In this document: piece after piece, positions 43,845-52,374 of the stretch
Layout of the letters: every line of letters begins with the position of its first letter
How positions within the stretch are numbered: the stretch's first letter is position 1
NCBI RefSeq assembly: GCF_016583565.1
Contig: NZ_NRRF01000011.1
Coordinates: forward strand, 1 to 64,000
DNA length: 64,000 nt
DNA from: Thiocystis violacea
Lineage (GTDB): Bacteria; Pseudomonadota; Gammaproteobacteria; Chromatiales; Chromatiaceae
Direction: 5' to 3'
The notes under the pieces: generated by a model
Database searches by the model: none
What the model saw: only the letters and a program-made list of their open reading frames with translations
Told to the model about the DNA's origin: nothing
Position numbers and translations under genes: made by a program

Positions 43845-43876
43845 GATCAGGATGCGCGTGGATCAGGATGCGCGTG
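43845..43876 (+). repeat. Perfect 16-bp tandem duplication
   Basis: GATCAGGATGCGCGTG occurs twice in a row with no spacer. It lies in the 290-bp space between the convergent beta-barrel and ATPase genes, which otherwise holds no recognisable feature. Confidence 0.7.
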
Positions 43877-43928
43877 AAATAGTCGAAGACGGTAAGTCAT
43901 CGCTCGGCTCCGGCTCGGTCAATGCGCT

Positions 43929-46067
43929 TCATTGAGGTTCGACGATCTCGATTTCGACGCGGCGATTGACCCAAGGGCCGAGTGTCTTTTCCTGTTCTGG
44001 ATCGGCTTTCAACTCATCTTCACCCTTGCCTTCATGGTCGATTCGAGCGCGGTCGATGCCAAGGTCTTGAATGAAGTCAGCGACGTTTTTCGCGCGTCGC
44101 TCTGAGAGGATCCTGTTCGACTCTCTGCCGCCCTTGCTGTCGGTGTGGGCAATGACCTTGAGCCGAACAGAACCCAAATCCTTCACCAAGCTGGAAAAGT
44201 CCTCAAGGATTCGCTTGGCCCCCGCATCCAATGTCGTGCTGCCGTCTGGGAATCGAATCAGCTGAGAGAAGTCGGCCTTCATGGCGTGGGGTCCCATCGA
44301 CTCGACGGGGAGTGATAGCGATTGGAGGGCGCTTGCGAGGGTGTCGAGCGCGGGGCGGGAGGTGTCCGGGGACGTCGTGTCCTCTGTCCCAGTGCCGACG
44401 GGGGCGAGGGATCCTTCAACCATCGCCGTTGAATCCGTGCTATCCGAGGCGCCGGTTTCCGTCTCCTGATCCGATACGCTTGGGCGTGATGCGGGAGACG
44501 AATCGGGCATGACCGGAGGATCGATTTTGCCAATGGTTCCCCCCAGTGCTACGGATTGTGCTGCCGCATCCTGGGCTCCCGTCGAGGCGCCAACCTCTGA
44601 GTTGAGTCGAGCGGCGTGCGCGAAGTCGGTGCCCGCGGCAGGACGGGCATCGGATCCGATGCCGGGCTCAGCGCGTTCGCCTTGATGCGATGGTTCGCTC
44701 GTTCTCGGGGTGTCGATCGTGCCGGCGGTCGACGCCTTGCGTCCGTCTCCGCTCTGATCGAAGAGGTACCAGCCGACGAGTCCTAGGCCGAGGATCACCC
44801 CGGCCGCGATGGCGATCACCTCCCTCGTCCAGCGCCGTCCCGATCGGGTGGACTTGATGAGCTCTGCCAGTGATAGCTCCTCTGTTTCGTCCTCTCTCTG
44901 ATCGGTGTCGTCGGGCCTGATGTCGGCGTCGATGTCCGTGCTCTTGTCCTGCGCGGCGCTGGGTGCCTTTTCTTCCGTTTCAGGGGCAGCTGCGGGCGCA
45001 GCGTCAGAGGTCGCGTGCTTATCGGCTTGGCGAAAGGGGCTAGCGGCCGTGATGTCCTCGTCGGCGAGGGTTCTTGGCGCGGGCGTTTCGGTGCGAGCCG
45101 CGTTGGGAGCCGGCATGTGATGCGCGCGCGCTGGCGGTGCGTCGTCGTCCTGTTCGTCGAGAAGCGATGTGAGCGACTCGTCTTGGATCAGGTTGGAGTC
45201 GTCATCGAACACCTCGCCGTAATCTGGCGAGGCCTGACGCTTTTCCTGATTGATGGCGAGCAAGAGATGAGATGCGTCGTTCTTGATGAACTCGTCGATG
45301 GCCTCGCCCGTGATCTTTTTCTCCCCGGCGCCATAGGAGAACACCAAGGCGGTCTCGCAGATGAGATTGATGACGCGAGGCACGCCCTTGCTGTAGTGAA
45401 AGACGGCGTGGCAGGCGTCGGGCGTGAAGATGGCTTTCTGACCACCCGCAACCTTGATGCGGTGCCTGATGTAGTAAAATGTTTCCTCGGCTGAGAGTCG
45501 GCCTAGGTGATAGGAGGCCGAGATCCGTTGGACGAACTGCTCAAGGTCGGGGTTGCGCAGCTGATCACGCAGCTGGGGTTGGCCGAGCAGGAGCAGTTGG
45601 AGCACGAGATCCTTGTCGGCATTGATGTTCGACAGGAGGCGAATTTCCTCGAGTTTGTCGAGGCCGAGGTTCTGGGCCTCGTCGATAATGAGGAGCGCCT
45701 TCTTGCCGCGTCCGTACTGGTCGATCAGAAAGTTGACGAGCGCCTGGTGCTGCTGGATCTTGTCTCCCGCGGGCACCTTGAGATCGAAGGCGACGCACAC
45801 CCAGTCCATGATCTGACCGATGGACTGATGCGTGTGCGAGATGAGTCCGACGCTCAGGTCGTCGTCCAGCTTCTCCAGCAGATAGCGCATCAGCGTCGTC
45901 TTGCCAGAGCCGATCTCTCCCGTCAGGACCGTGAAGCCCGCCTGGTTGTACAAGCCATACTCGACGAGCGTCAGGGCTTCCCGGTGGATTTTGCTGAGGT
46001 AGAAGAAGCTGGGATCGGGCAGCAGCGAGAAGGGCTTTTCATTCAGACCAAAGAAGGATTCGTACAT
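43929..46067 (-). CDS. ExeA/GspA-like AAA ATPase fused to a periplasmic OmpA domain
   Basis: This is a 712-residue protein. Residues 1-270 are an ExeA-type AAA ATPase (MYESFFGLNEKPFSLLPDPS; Walker A GEIGSGKTT at 50-58; Walker B ALLIIDEAQN at 124-133). An acidic, Ala/Pro/Glu-rich linker (about 280-400) and one membrane helix (about 416-437, IAIAAGVILGLGLVGWYLF) follow. A long Ser/Thr-rich periplasmic linker ends in an OmpA-like peptidoglycan-binding domain (about 607-712: IAHTDSKGGRESNRILSERRAKNVADF, WVNRRVEIEI). Aeromonas ExeA instead ends in a PG_binding_1 domain. It probably couples ATP use to cell-wall anchoring of an envelope machine. Confidence 0.9.
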   Translation of the reverse strand: MYESFFGLNEKPFSLLPDPSFFYLSKIHREALTLVEYGLYNQAGFTVLTGEIGSGKTTLMRYLLEKLDDDLSVGLISHTHQSIGQIMDWVCVAFDLKVPAGDKIQQHQALVNFLIDQYGRGKKALLIIDEAQNLGLDKLEEIRLLSNINADKDLVLQLLLLGQPQLRDQLRNPDLEQFVQRISASYHLGRLSAEETFYYIRHRIKVAGGQKAIFTPDACHAVFHYSKGVPRVINLICETALVFSYGAGEKKITGEAIDEFIKNDASHLLLAINQEKRQASPDYGEVFDDDSNLIQDESLTSLLDEQDDDAPPARAHHMPAPNAARTETPAPRTLADEDITAASPFRQADKHATSDAAPAAAPETEEKAPSAAQDKSTDIDADIRPDDTDQREDETEELSLAELIKSTRSGRRWTREVIAIAAGVILGLGLVGWYLFDQSGDGRKASTAGTIDTPRTSEPSHQGERAEPGIGSDARPAAGTDFAHAARLNSEVGASTGAQDAAAQSVALGGTIGKIDPPVMPDSSPASRPSVSDQETETGASDSTDSTAMVEGSLAPVGTGTEDTTSPDTSRPALDTLASALQSLSLPVESMGPHAMKADFSQLIRFPDGSTTLDAGAKRILEDFSSLVKDLGSVRLKVIAHTDSKGGRESNRILSERRAKNVADFIQDLGIDRARIDHEGKGEDELKADPEQEKTLGPWVNRRVEIEIVEPQ

Positions 46068-46469
46068 CTTCAGGTTCCCAGTTGAAGGAGCGCGCGTCCA
46101 TCGCGACTATCGGAGATGATTAGTGCGGCTTCACGAAGCGAGCAGTCTAGCAAACTGGGCTATTTTCGTTGAGCGTCTTTTTCTGGTTTGATCGCCGCTG
46201 ATGTGGCTGCCGGCTCGGCTCGGACCCTTCAGTGCCGGGATCGCGACTCAATTCGCGATAGGTCCGCAGGAATGGCCTAGCCTCGATCGTCATTGGTCGA
46301 TGATTCCGTCCAAAGTAGGAGTTGCCTGCATCGTGAGGACTTGGGCTTTGGTCGTTATCCTCCGATAGTCGAAAAGGCGAGGTTGGCAGCGTGATGCGGG
46401 ATGGGCGGCATGTATGAGCTGAATGAGTGTCGCATGTGTTTCATTTGAAGCCGAGGGCGGAGTGATCTG
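46068..46469. other. Divergent promoter region, no gene seen
   Basis: About 400 bases between the ExeA-OmpA gene (minus) and the transglycosylase gene (plus). The half next to the ExeA gene is AT-richer than average. No coding frame, hairpin with U-tract or known RNA motif is recognised. Confidence 0.4.
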
Positions 46470-47468
46470 ATGCGAGCGATTCGAATGCTTGTCTCCTTGA
46501 TGCTGATTCATTGTGCGCCCATCATCCATTGTGCGCCCATCATCATGGCCGACGATTCTTCAGCGGAATTGGTTTCAGCGAAATTGGTTCCAGAAAAACC
46601 GGTTTCAGCGCAATCAGCTATGCTGATGGAGGCTGTTTCGGCCCCCAATCTCGCTGTTCAGGAGGATGCGCGCCGCGCTTCCAGGAAGTCGTCGCTGACT
46701 GTGCCGGATCGATCAAGGCCCAAGGTCTCTGTCATCAAGTCTGCCATCGACGATTTGGCCGCTCATTATGGTGTGGATGCCTTGTTGATTCGTGCAGTCG
46801 TTCATGCTGAGTCGCATTACGACCCTTTCGCTGTGTCTCCCGCCGGCGCGATTGGACTCATGCAGGTCATGCCTGCCACTGCGAGTGAATACGGGGTCGT
46901 CTCTGCCGATCTCCTATTCGATGCCGAGATCAATCTGCGTGTCGGAATACGGCATCTGAAGCGGCTCATCAAGAAGTACGGGAAGCCTGGCCCTGCGGTC
47001 ATGGCCTACAACGCCGGGGAGGGTGCCCTGGAGCGCGGCGATGGTTTCGTCGCCTACCCGGAAACCCAACGCTATACCCATCAGGTATTGAGCGAGTATC
47101 TGGTCCAGAAGGGGATCTTGCCCTATTCGTCGATTGCGGAAGTGCACCTCGGGCTGAAGCTGACGCCGGACATGGCGACCGTCGGCGCGGCCGATAAGCC
47201 CAGTGCGGCCATGGTTCAGCCAGTGGCCGATCTCGACGCCCAGCTTCGTCGTTCCATGTCGGTACGTTCGCCGGGAGCACCGGCGCTGCGCGCCTCACCC
47301 GGCACCGCGGAGCGCAAGGACGTCAGCAGGCTCTCGTCACGCTTGGAGACGCCATCGAACACCATGTTGCGGAGCAGAATCTATCGGCCCTCGCCACGCA
47401 TGCCTGCATCACGCATCGAATCTGACGCCGTGCGGGGGTTCTCCGGTACGGGCTATCCGCGGCAATGA
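46470..47468 (+). CDS. Lytic transglycosylase (SLT family)
   Basis: This is a 332-residue exported enzyme. After the signal region, residues about 85-200 form an SLT goose-lysozyme-like domain: IRAVVHAESHYDPFAVSPAGAIGLMQVMPATA with the catalytic Glu in AESHYDP, and AVMAYNAGEGAL. It cleaves the MurNAc-GlcNAc bond of peptidoglycan to open space for envelope complexes. The signal region carries a duplication (HCAPIIHCAPII) from an 18-bp DNA repeat at 46509-46543. The C-terminal 120 residues are Ser/Arg/Pro-rich. It diverges from the ExeA-OmpA gene, suggesting they serve one machine. Confidence 0.9.
   Translation: MRAIRMLVSLMLIHCAPIIHCAPIIMADDSSAELVSAKLVPEKPVSAQSAMLMEAVSAPNLAVQEDARRASRKSSLTVPDRSRPKVSVIKSAIDDLAAHYGVDALLIRAVVHAESHYDPFAVSPAGAIGLMQVMPATASEYGVVSADLLFDAEINLRVGIRHLKRLIKKYGKPGPAVMAYNAGEGALERGDGFVAYPETQRYTHQVLSEYLVQKGILPYSSIAEVHLGLKLTPDMATVGAADKPSAAMVQPVADLDAQLRRSMSVRSPGAPALRASPGTAERKDVSRLSSRLETPSNTMLRSRIYRPSPRMPASRIESDAVRGFSGTGYPRQ
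46509..46543 (+). repeat. 18-bp tandem repeat inside the SLT signal sequence
   Basis: CATTGTGCGCCCATCAT occurs at 46509 and again at 46527 (period 18), keeping the reading frame and duplicating HCAPII. Loss or gain of a unit would change the signal-peptide length by six residues. Confidence 0.75.
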
Positions 47469-47472
47469 GTCG

Positions 47473-47498
47473 AGCGCGGGCTAGGGGCAAAGCCCGCG
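47473..47498. terminator. Hairpin between convergent SLT and FimX-like genes
   Basis: GCGCGGGCT (47473-47481) pairs perfectly with AGCCCGCGC (47490-47498) around eight bases. It sits in the 49 bp between two convergent stops, so it can serve both strands. No U-tract follows. Confidence 0.5.
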
Positions 47499-47517
47499 CA
47501 GCTGGTTGTGAGGGTGG

Positions 47518-49605
47518 CTAGGCCTGGACCTCAAGTGTCGGGGAGGGGCGCTGCAGGAAGTTACCCTGCACATAGTCGACGCCCGCCGTCCAGAGCACGG
47601 TCAGTGCGCGTGCGTCCTCAACACCCGTGACGATGCTCTTGACGTTGAACTCGCGCGCCAGGGTGGCGAGCTGAAGCAGGCGCTGCTGCTTGTTGGTGTC
47701 GTCTGCGAGCCCTTGGGAGAAGCTTGGTTTCAGCAGCACGAAATCCAATGACAGACCTTGCAGCAACATCTCTGGCCGATCGCTCACACCGAAGCGGTTG
47801 ACCGCCACTCTGCACTTGATCTTCTTGAGGGTTTCGACCAGCTTGCCAATGCTGGCCAGGTTGCCCACCACCAGCTCTTCCTGGAATTGAAAGGTCAGCC
47901 AGTTGCCGCGGACATCGAACTCGCGCAGACAATCGCAGATCCATAGCACGATGCTTGGGTTCCTGAAGGTATCCTCGGAGAGATTGATGAAGAGACTCAG
48001 GTTGTGTCCCGCGCGCCGCTGTTCGCCGATCACCTGAATGGCGGCGCGGATCGTCCATTTGTCCACTTCTTCGATCAAGCCGCTACGGATGGCAGGTCCG
48101 ATGAAGTCCTTGGCCTCGAGCAGGTTCTCCTCCTCGTCCAAGAGACGCAAGAGAACGCTGTAGTTCTCCTGGTTATCGCCCATCAGGCTGATGATGGGCT
48201 GATAGACGAGCTTGAGCTGGTTGTTGCGCAAGGCGTATTCGATCTTGCGCGCAATGGCGACGTCGTCGTCCTCGACCTCTTGCTTGGAGCGCGCTGCCAA
48301 TGAGGTCGGGGCCTGTTGGCCGGCCTTGTGGTCGTGGTCCGTGAGTTCGTGGCCGATACAGAGGCGGTGGGCCGCGTTGAGGATGTCTTCGGCTGCCGAC
48401 GCACGGTCCTGGACGATGAAGTAGCCGATGTCGCAATCGGGCGTGGTGCTGTCATGACCGGTTGCGCGCACGTCCAGCCGCGCCTCTTCCTTGATCTGCT
48501 CGGCAAGCGCCTTGGCGTCGAACTCGCCAAGTCCCTCGACGACGATCACGAAGGCGTCGTCGCTGACGCGACGTACCGAGCCGCGCTCACCGACGATGGT
48601 GAGGATGCGTTGCCCGAGTTCCTCGAACAGCCCGCGCGCCACGGTGAAACCCATGTCTCGCGAGAGATCCAGGCTCTTCGCGATGCGCAGGAAGAAGATG
48701 GCGAAGGGACGCAGCACGACGCGGTCCTCGCCGACGCGATCCTCGATCTCCTCCAGGAGCTGACTCAGGCCGACCTCGTGGGTGGTACTCGCGCCGGCTC
48801 CCGCCGCGGCACCGCTCGCGCTCGGCGCGGTTTGGACGGGCTGCAGGATGATGCGCAGGCAGGGCTCGTCCTCGATCTCGGCCGCGGCGGCCAGGATGCG
48901 CGCGGCGAACTCGCTCGAATCGGCGCGGGTGCAGGTCACATCCAGGGTGGTCGACTCCGTGAGCGCGGCCTTCTCGGCGCTCTTGAGGAGATCGCGAATC
49001 TGCTTGTGCTCGGTCGGGGCGATGAGGTCCAGAAAGGGGATGGCGAGGAGGTCATCCGTCGTCTGATAGCCGAAGAGGTCGACATAGGCCGCGTTGGCTT
49101 CGATATGCAGACCATCTTGCACGAAGGCGACGCCTGCGCGGGTGACTTCGATCAGGCTCAGGGTGCTCTGCTCACAGTTCTGCAAGCGGGAGATCAGGCC
49201 GCTGGCCTCCCGGCGCTTCAGCAGATCGGCGAACTCACGCGCGACGAGCATCTTGAGGTGCTCGCTGTCGTTTCTCCGGGTCAGGCCGCGTATCCCGGCG
49301 TGTCGCGCCTTCTGCGTGTCCGAGGCCCAGTGCTCGGGGTCGCTGATCAGGATCAACGGCATGTCGAGCGTGACGCGCCGATAGGCCGCCAGCACCTCGT
49401 CCAGATCGACGTCTTTGTCGTAGCCACAGCAGATGACGAGATCGCAGCCACGATCCGTGAAGACTGTCTCGAGGCGCTCGCCGTTCGGGATGGACACGCT
49501 TCGCTCCGCCAAGCCGTCATCACGCAGCGTGCTCACGATGCGCTCGGCCTCGCTCGTCTCCGAGTTGATGATGAGTAGCGTGGGTTTTCGACTTGGCGTG
49601 GGCAT
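47518..49605 (-). CDS. fimX: FimX-like protein: receiver-like-PAS-degenerate GGDEF-degenerate EAL
   Basis: This 695-residue protein has the FimX order. A response-regulator-like domain (1-130) lacks an obvious phospho-Asp site. PAS is at about 150-260. The GGDEF domain (about 285-430) has SDDAF (348-352) in place of GGDEF. The EAL domain (about 450-690) has SVLLR (483-487) in place of ExLxR, and VAVNRFGVSD instead of DDFGTG. Both catalytic centres are therefore broken. EAL-domain stretches NNQLKLVYQPIISLMGDNQE and GVDYVQGNFLQRPSP are FimX-typical. FimX binds c-di-GMP and controls type IV pilus assembly at the pole. No pilus genes are in view. Confidence 0.85.
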   Translation of the reverse strand: MPTPSRKPTLLIINSETSEAERIVSTLRDDGLAERSVSIPNGERLETVFTDRGCDLVICCGYDKDVDLDEVLAAYRRVTLDMPLILISDPEHWASDTQKARHAGIRGLTRRNDSEHLKMLVAREFADLLKRREASGLISRLQNCEQSTLSLIEVTRAGVAFVQDGLHIEANAAYVDLFGYQTTDDLLAIPFLDLIAPTEHKQIRDLLKSAEKAALTESTTLDVTCTRADSSEFAARILAAAAEIEDEPCLRIILQPVQTAPSASGAAAGAGASTTHEVGLSQLLEEIEDRVGEDRVVLRPFAIFFLRIAKSLDLSRDMGFTVARGLFEELGQRILTIVGERGSVRRVSDDAFVIVVEGLGEFDAKALAEQIKEEARLDVRATGHDSTTPDCDIGYFIVQDRASAAEDILNAAHRLCIGHELTDHDHKAGQQAPTSLAARSKQEVEDDDVAIARKIEYALRNNQLKLVYQPIISLMGDNQENYSVLLRLLDEEENLLEAKDFIGPAIRSGLIEEVDKWTIRAAIQVIGEQRRAGHNLSLFINLSEDTFRNPSIVLWICDCLREFDVRGNWLTFQFQEELVVGNLASIGKLVETLKKIKCRVAVNRFGVSDRPEMLLQGLSLDFVLLKPSFSQGLADDTNKQQRLLQLATLAREFNVKSIVTGVEDARALTVLWTAGVDYVQGNFLQRPSPTLEVQA

Positions 49606-49721
49606 GCTTGGAGCTCTAGGCTTGGAGCGATTGCTGGACCGCGATTATCTGTCTTCGCCGTCGAGAAGGGAAAGAAAAACGCCGGTTTCGCGGACTGCTT
49701 CTCACCTGGACCATGATTCCC

Positions 49722-50729
49722 TCAGCCCAGCCATGTTTTCGACCCTTCTCCCTGTATTTCCCTGACCAGCCGTGGGACGAGATAGCCAGAGATCCGTGCG
49801 CGAAGGTTATCCAACAGCATTCTCGCGCGATCATCGCTCACCTGGAAACGGCCGGCGCCCACGACCGGATCCAATTGGTGGATATAGTAGGGGATGACGC
49901 CGCAATCGAAGAGACGCTCACTGAGCTCGGCCAGGACCGCTGGGTCGTCGTTGACCCCGCGCAACAGCACACTTTGATTGAGGAGCTGGATTCCCGCATT
50001 CCGAAGCCTGGCGAGCGCCGTGCTGGCCGAGGCGTCCAATTCCCGTGGATGATTGGCGTGGACGACTACGATAGTGCCAAGGTGCCCTCGGGTCAAAGCC
50101 TCGCAGAGTCCATCCGAGACACGCGAAGGCAGCACGACCGGCAGACGTGTATGGATGCGCAGCCGGCGCAGATGCCCGATCCCGTTCAGACGCTCGACCA
50201 GATCCGCAATCTGTCCGTCTGCCATCATCAAGGGGTCACCGCCGCTCAAGACGATCTCACGCAGTGAGTCATCCGCGGCGATGTGCGCGAGTGCCGCGTT
50301 CCAGCGCTCAGTCGTCGGCCCGACGTCGGCGTAGGGGAAGTGCCGGCGAAAGCAGTAGCGGCAATGGACCGCGCAGGCGCCGGTCACGATCATCAGCGCC
50401 CGGCCGTGATACTTCTGCAGCAGGCCAGGGACGCGGGTCGCGTCGATATCGCCGACCGGATCGCTGAGGAAGCCGGGGCTGAGGATGCGCTCGGCGCTGA
50501 GGGGCAGCACCTGGCGCAACAGCGGGTCGGTCGGGTCGCCGGGCGTCATGCAGGCCGCGAAGCTGCGCGTGACAAGGATGCCAAACGGGCTGGGCTCGGG
50601 GTCGAGGTCGGGAATCTGCGTCCGGCTCAGCCGCAGCGCGTCCAGCAGCGCGTCGATGTCTCGATAGGCACCCGCAAGATCTCGTTGCCATTGGTCGGTC
50701 TGACAAGTGACCGTGCTTCGCGCTACCAT
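49722..50729 (-). CDS. epmB: EF-P beta-lysylation radical SAM enzyme EpmB
   Basis: This 335-residue lysine-2,3-aminomutase-like enzyme converts (S)-alpha-lysine to (R)-beta-lysine for EF-P. The radical SAM cluster motif CAVHCRYC is in TGACAVHCRYCFRRHFPY, followed by SGGDPLMM for AdoMet and HTRLPVVLPSRV. The ATG at 50729 is chosen; an earlier in-frame ATG overlaps the efp start region. Only 34 bp separate it from the divergent efp start, so the promoters must overlap. Confidence 0.94.
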   Translation of the reverse strand: MVARSTVTCQTDQWQRDLAGAYRDIDALLDALRLSRTQIPDLDPEPSPFGILVTRSFAACMTPGDPTDPLLRQVLPLSAERILSPGFLSDPVGDIDATRVPGLLQKYHGRALMIVTGACAVHCRYCFRRHFPYADVGPTTERWNAALAHIAADDSLREIVLSGGDPLMMADGQIADLVERLNGIGHLRRLRIHTRLPVVLPSRVSDGLCEALTRGHLGTIVVVHANHPRELDASASTALARLRNAGIQLLNQSVLLRGVNDDPAVLAELSERLFDCGVIPYYIHQLDPVVGAGRFQVSDDRARMLLDNLRARISGYLVPRLVREIQGEGSKTWLG

Positions 50730-50763
50730 TGTGCGGTTTAGCTTGACATGAACTGAGGATGAC

Positions 50764-51336
50764 ATGGCTTTCTACAGCACCAACGAATTCAAGGGCGGGC
50801 TCAAGATCATGTTGGACGGAGATCCGTACAACATTGTCGAGAACGAGTTCGTCAAACCCGGCAAGGGGCAGGCCTTCAACCGCGTACGCGTGCGCAATCT
50901 CAAGACCGGGCGCGTCGTCGAGAAGACCTTCAAGTCCGGCGATACCGTCGAGGCCGCCGACGTGCATGATACCGATATGCAGTACCTCTACAACGACGGT
51001 GAGGAATGGCACTTCATGGATCCGGAGAGCTTCGAGCAGATGACGGCCGGCGAGGCCGCCGTCGCCGAGGCCGCCAAATGGATCAAGGAGCAGGACATCT
51101 GCAAGGTGACACTTTGGAACGGCGTCCCGCTCTCGATCGAGCCGCCGAACTTCGTCGTCCTGGCGATCACCGAGACCGACCCGGGTCTGAAAGGCGATAC
51201 CTCCGGCGGTGGTGGTAAGCCGGCCACGCTCGAGACCGGCGCCGTCGTGCGCGTCCCGCTCTTCGTCCAGACCGGTGAGCTGATCAAGGTCGATACGCGG
51301 ACCGGCGACTATGTCTCGCGCGCCAAGGATGCCTGA
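50764..51336 (+). CDS. efp: Elongation factor P
   Basis: This 190-residue translation factor relieves ribosome stalling at proline runs. Three beta-barrel domains are present. The modified Lys is in [16 protein letters not shown] (Lys34), the site used by EpmA. GAGG lies five bases before the ATG. It is flanked by its own modification genes, epmB (divergent) and epmA (36 bp downstream). Confidence 0.97.
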   Translation: MAFYSTNEFKGGLKIMLDGDPYNIVENEFVKPGKGQAFNRVRVRNLKTGRVVEKTFKSGDTVEAADVHDTDMQYLYNDGEEWHFMDPESFEQMTAGEAAVAEAAKWIKEQDICKVTLWNGVPLSIEPPNFVVLAITETDPGLKGDTSGGGGKPATLETGAVVRVPLFVQTGELIKVDTRTGDYVSRAKDA

Positions 51337-51372
51337 TCCCTGCCGTCCCGCGCTGGCGTTGGTGCGGGGCTG

Positions 51373-52353
51373 ATGCGAACGCCGGTCTGGTCTCCAAGCG
51401 CCCAGCCCGAGCATCTCAGGGCACGGGCCGCGCTGCTCGGGCGGGTGCGTGCCTTCTTTGCGGCGGCCGGCGTGCTCGAGGTGGAAACGCCTCTGCTCTC
51501 CCAGGCTGCGGTTACAGACCCGGCGCTGGCAAGCCTCATGACCCGGGTCTCCCTGCCCGGATTCGGGGCGGATCGACCGCTCTACCTCCACACCTCCCCG
51601 GAGCTCGCCATGAAGCGGCTCCTGGCGGCAGGTGCTGGTCCCATTTACCAGATCTGCAAGGTCTTTCGGGATGAAGAGCGGGGGCGCCTGCACCATCCCG
51701 AGTTCAGTTTGCTCGAGTGGTACCGTCCGGGCTGGGATGACCACCGCCTCATGGATGAAGTCGCGGCCGTCGTGCGCGCGGCGCTCGATCGGCCGGAGAT
51801 GCGGGTGGAGCGCATCACCTATCGTCAGCTCTTCATCGAGGGTCTGGAACTAGACCCATGGCACACCGATGAGCGCGAACTCGCGGTGGCGGCCCGCAAG
51901 GCGGGCATCGCGGACGCCGACCGGCTGGTGCTGGACAAGGATGGCTGGCTCGACCTCCTCTTGACGCACTGTTTGCAGGCGGGGCTCGGGCGGGACGGCA
52001 TGACCTTCCTTCACGACTATCCGCCGAGCCAGGCGGCGCTCGCCCGCATCCGCTCGGGCGACGTTCCGGCTGCCGCGCGGTTCGAGCTCTACATCCAGGG
52101 CATCGAGCTTGCCAACGGGTTCCACGAACTCAGCGATGCCGACGAGCAGCGGAAGCGATTCCTCTCGGATCTGGATGAGCGCCAACGGCTCGGTCGCTCG
52201 CGCCCGCCCATGGACGAGCGCTTTCTGGCGGCGCTAGAGGCCGGGCTGCCGGACTGCGCGGGTGTCGCACTCGGGCTGGATCGCTTGCTGATGCTCGCGA
52301 CCGGCGTCGACCACATCGACGCCGTGCTCGCCTTCCCGATCGAGCGTGCCTGA
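51373..52353 (+). CDS. epmA: EF-P (R)-beta-lysine ligase EpmA (PoxA/GenX)
   Basis: This 326-residue protein is a truncated class II lysyl-tRNA synthetase without the anticodon domain. Motif 2 is IYQICKVFRDEERGRLHHPEFSLLEWYRPG, and motif 3 is CAGVALGLDRLLML. FFAAAGVLEVETPLLSQAAV and NGFHELSDADEQRKRF are typical. It attaches beta-lysine to Lys34 of EF-P. It follows efp directly. The third enzyme, EpmC, is not in the window. Confidence 0.95.
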   Translation: MRTPVWSPSAQPEHLRARAALLGRVRAFFAAAGVLEVETPLLSQAAVTDPALASLMTRVSLPGFGADRPLYLHTSPELAMKRLLAAGAGPIYQICKVFRDEERGRLHHPEFSLLEWYRPGWDDHRLMDEVAAVVRAALDRPEMRVERITYRQLFIEGLELDPWHTDERELAVAARKAGIADADRLVLDKDGWLDLLLTHCLQAGLGRDGMTFLHDYPPSQAALARIRSGDVPAAARFELYIQGIELANGFHELSDADEQRKRFLSDLDERQRLGRSRPPMDERFLAALEAGLPDCAGVALGLDRLLMLATGVDHIDAVLAFPIERA

Positions 52354-52356
52354 TCC

Positions 52357-52372
52357 CGGGCAGGCTTGCCCG
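52357..52372. terminator. Short hairpin between convergent epmA and DUF4139 genes
   Basis: CGGGCA pairs with TGCCCG around GGCT, overlapping the last bases after the epmA stop and just before the DUF4139 stop. It probably serves both strands; there is no U-tract. Confidence 0.4.
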
Positions 52373-52374
52373 CC

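Noticed and set aside
50743-50748. TTGACA, a perfect -35 hexamer before efp
   Set aside because: A -10 at normal spacing would fall inside the efp coding sequence, so it cannot drive efp from its annotated start.
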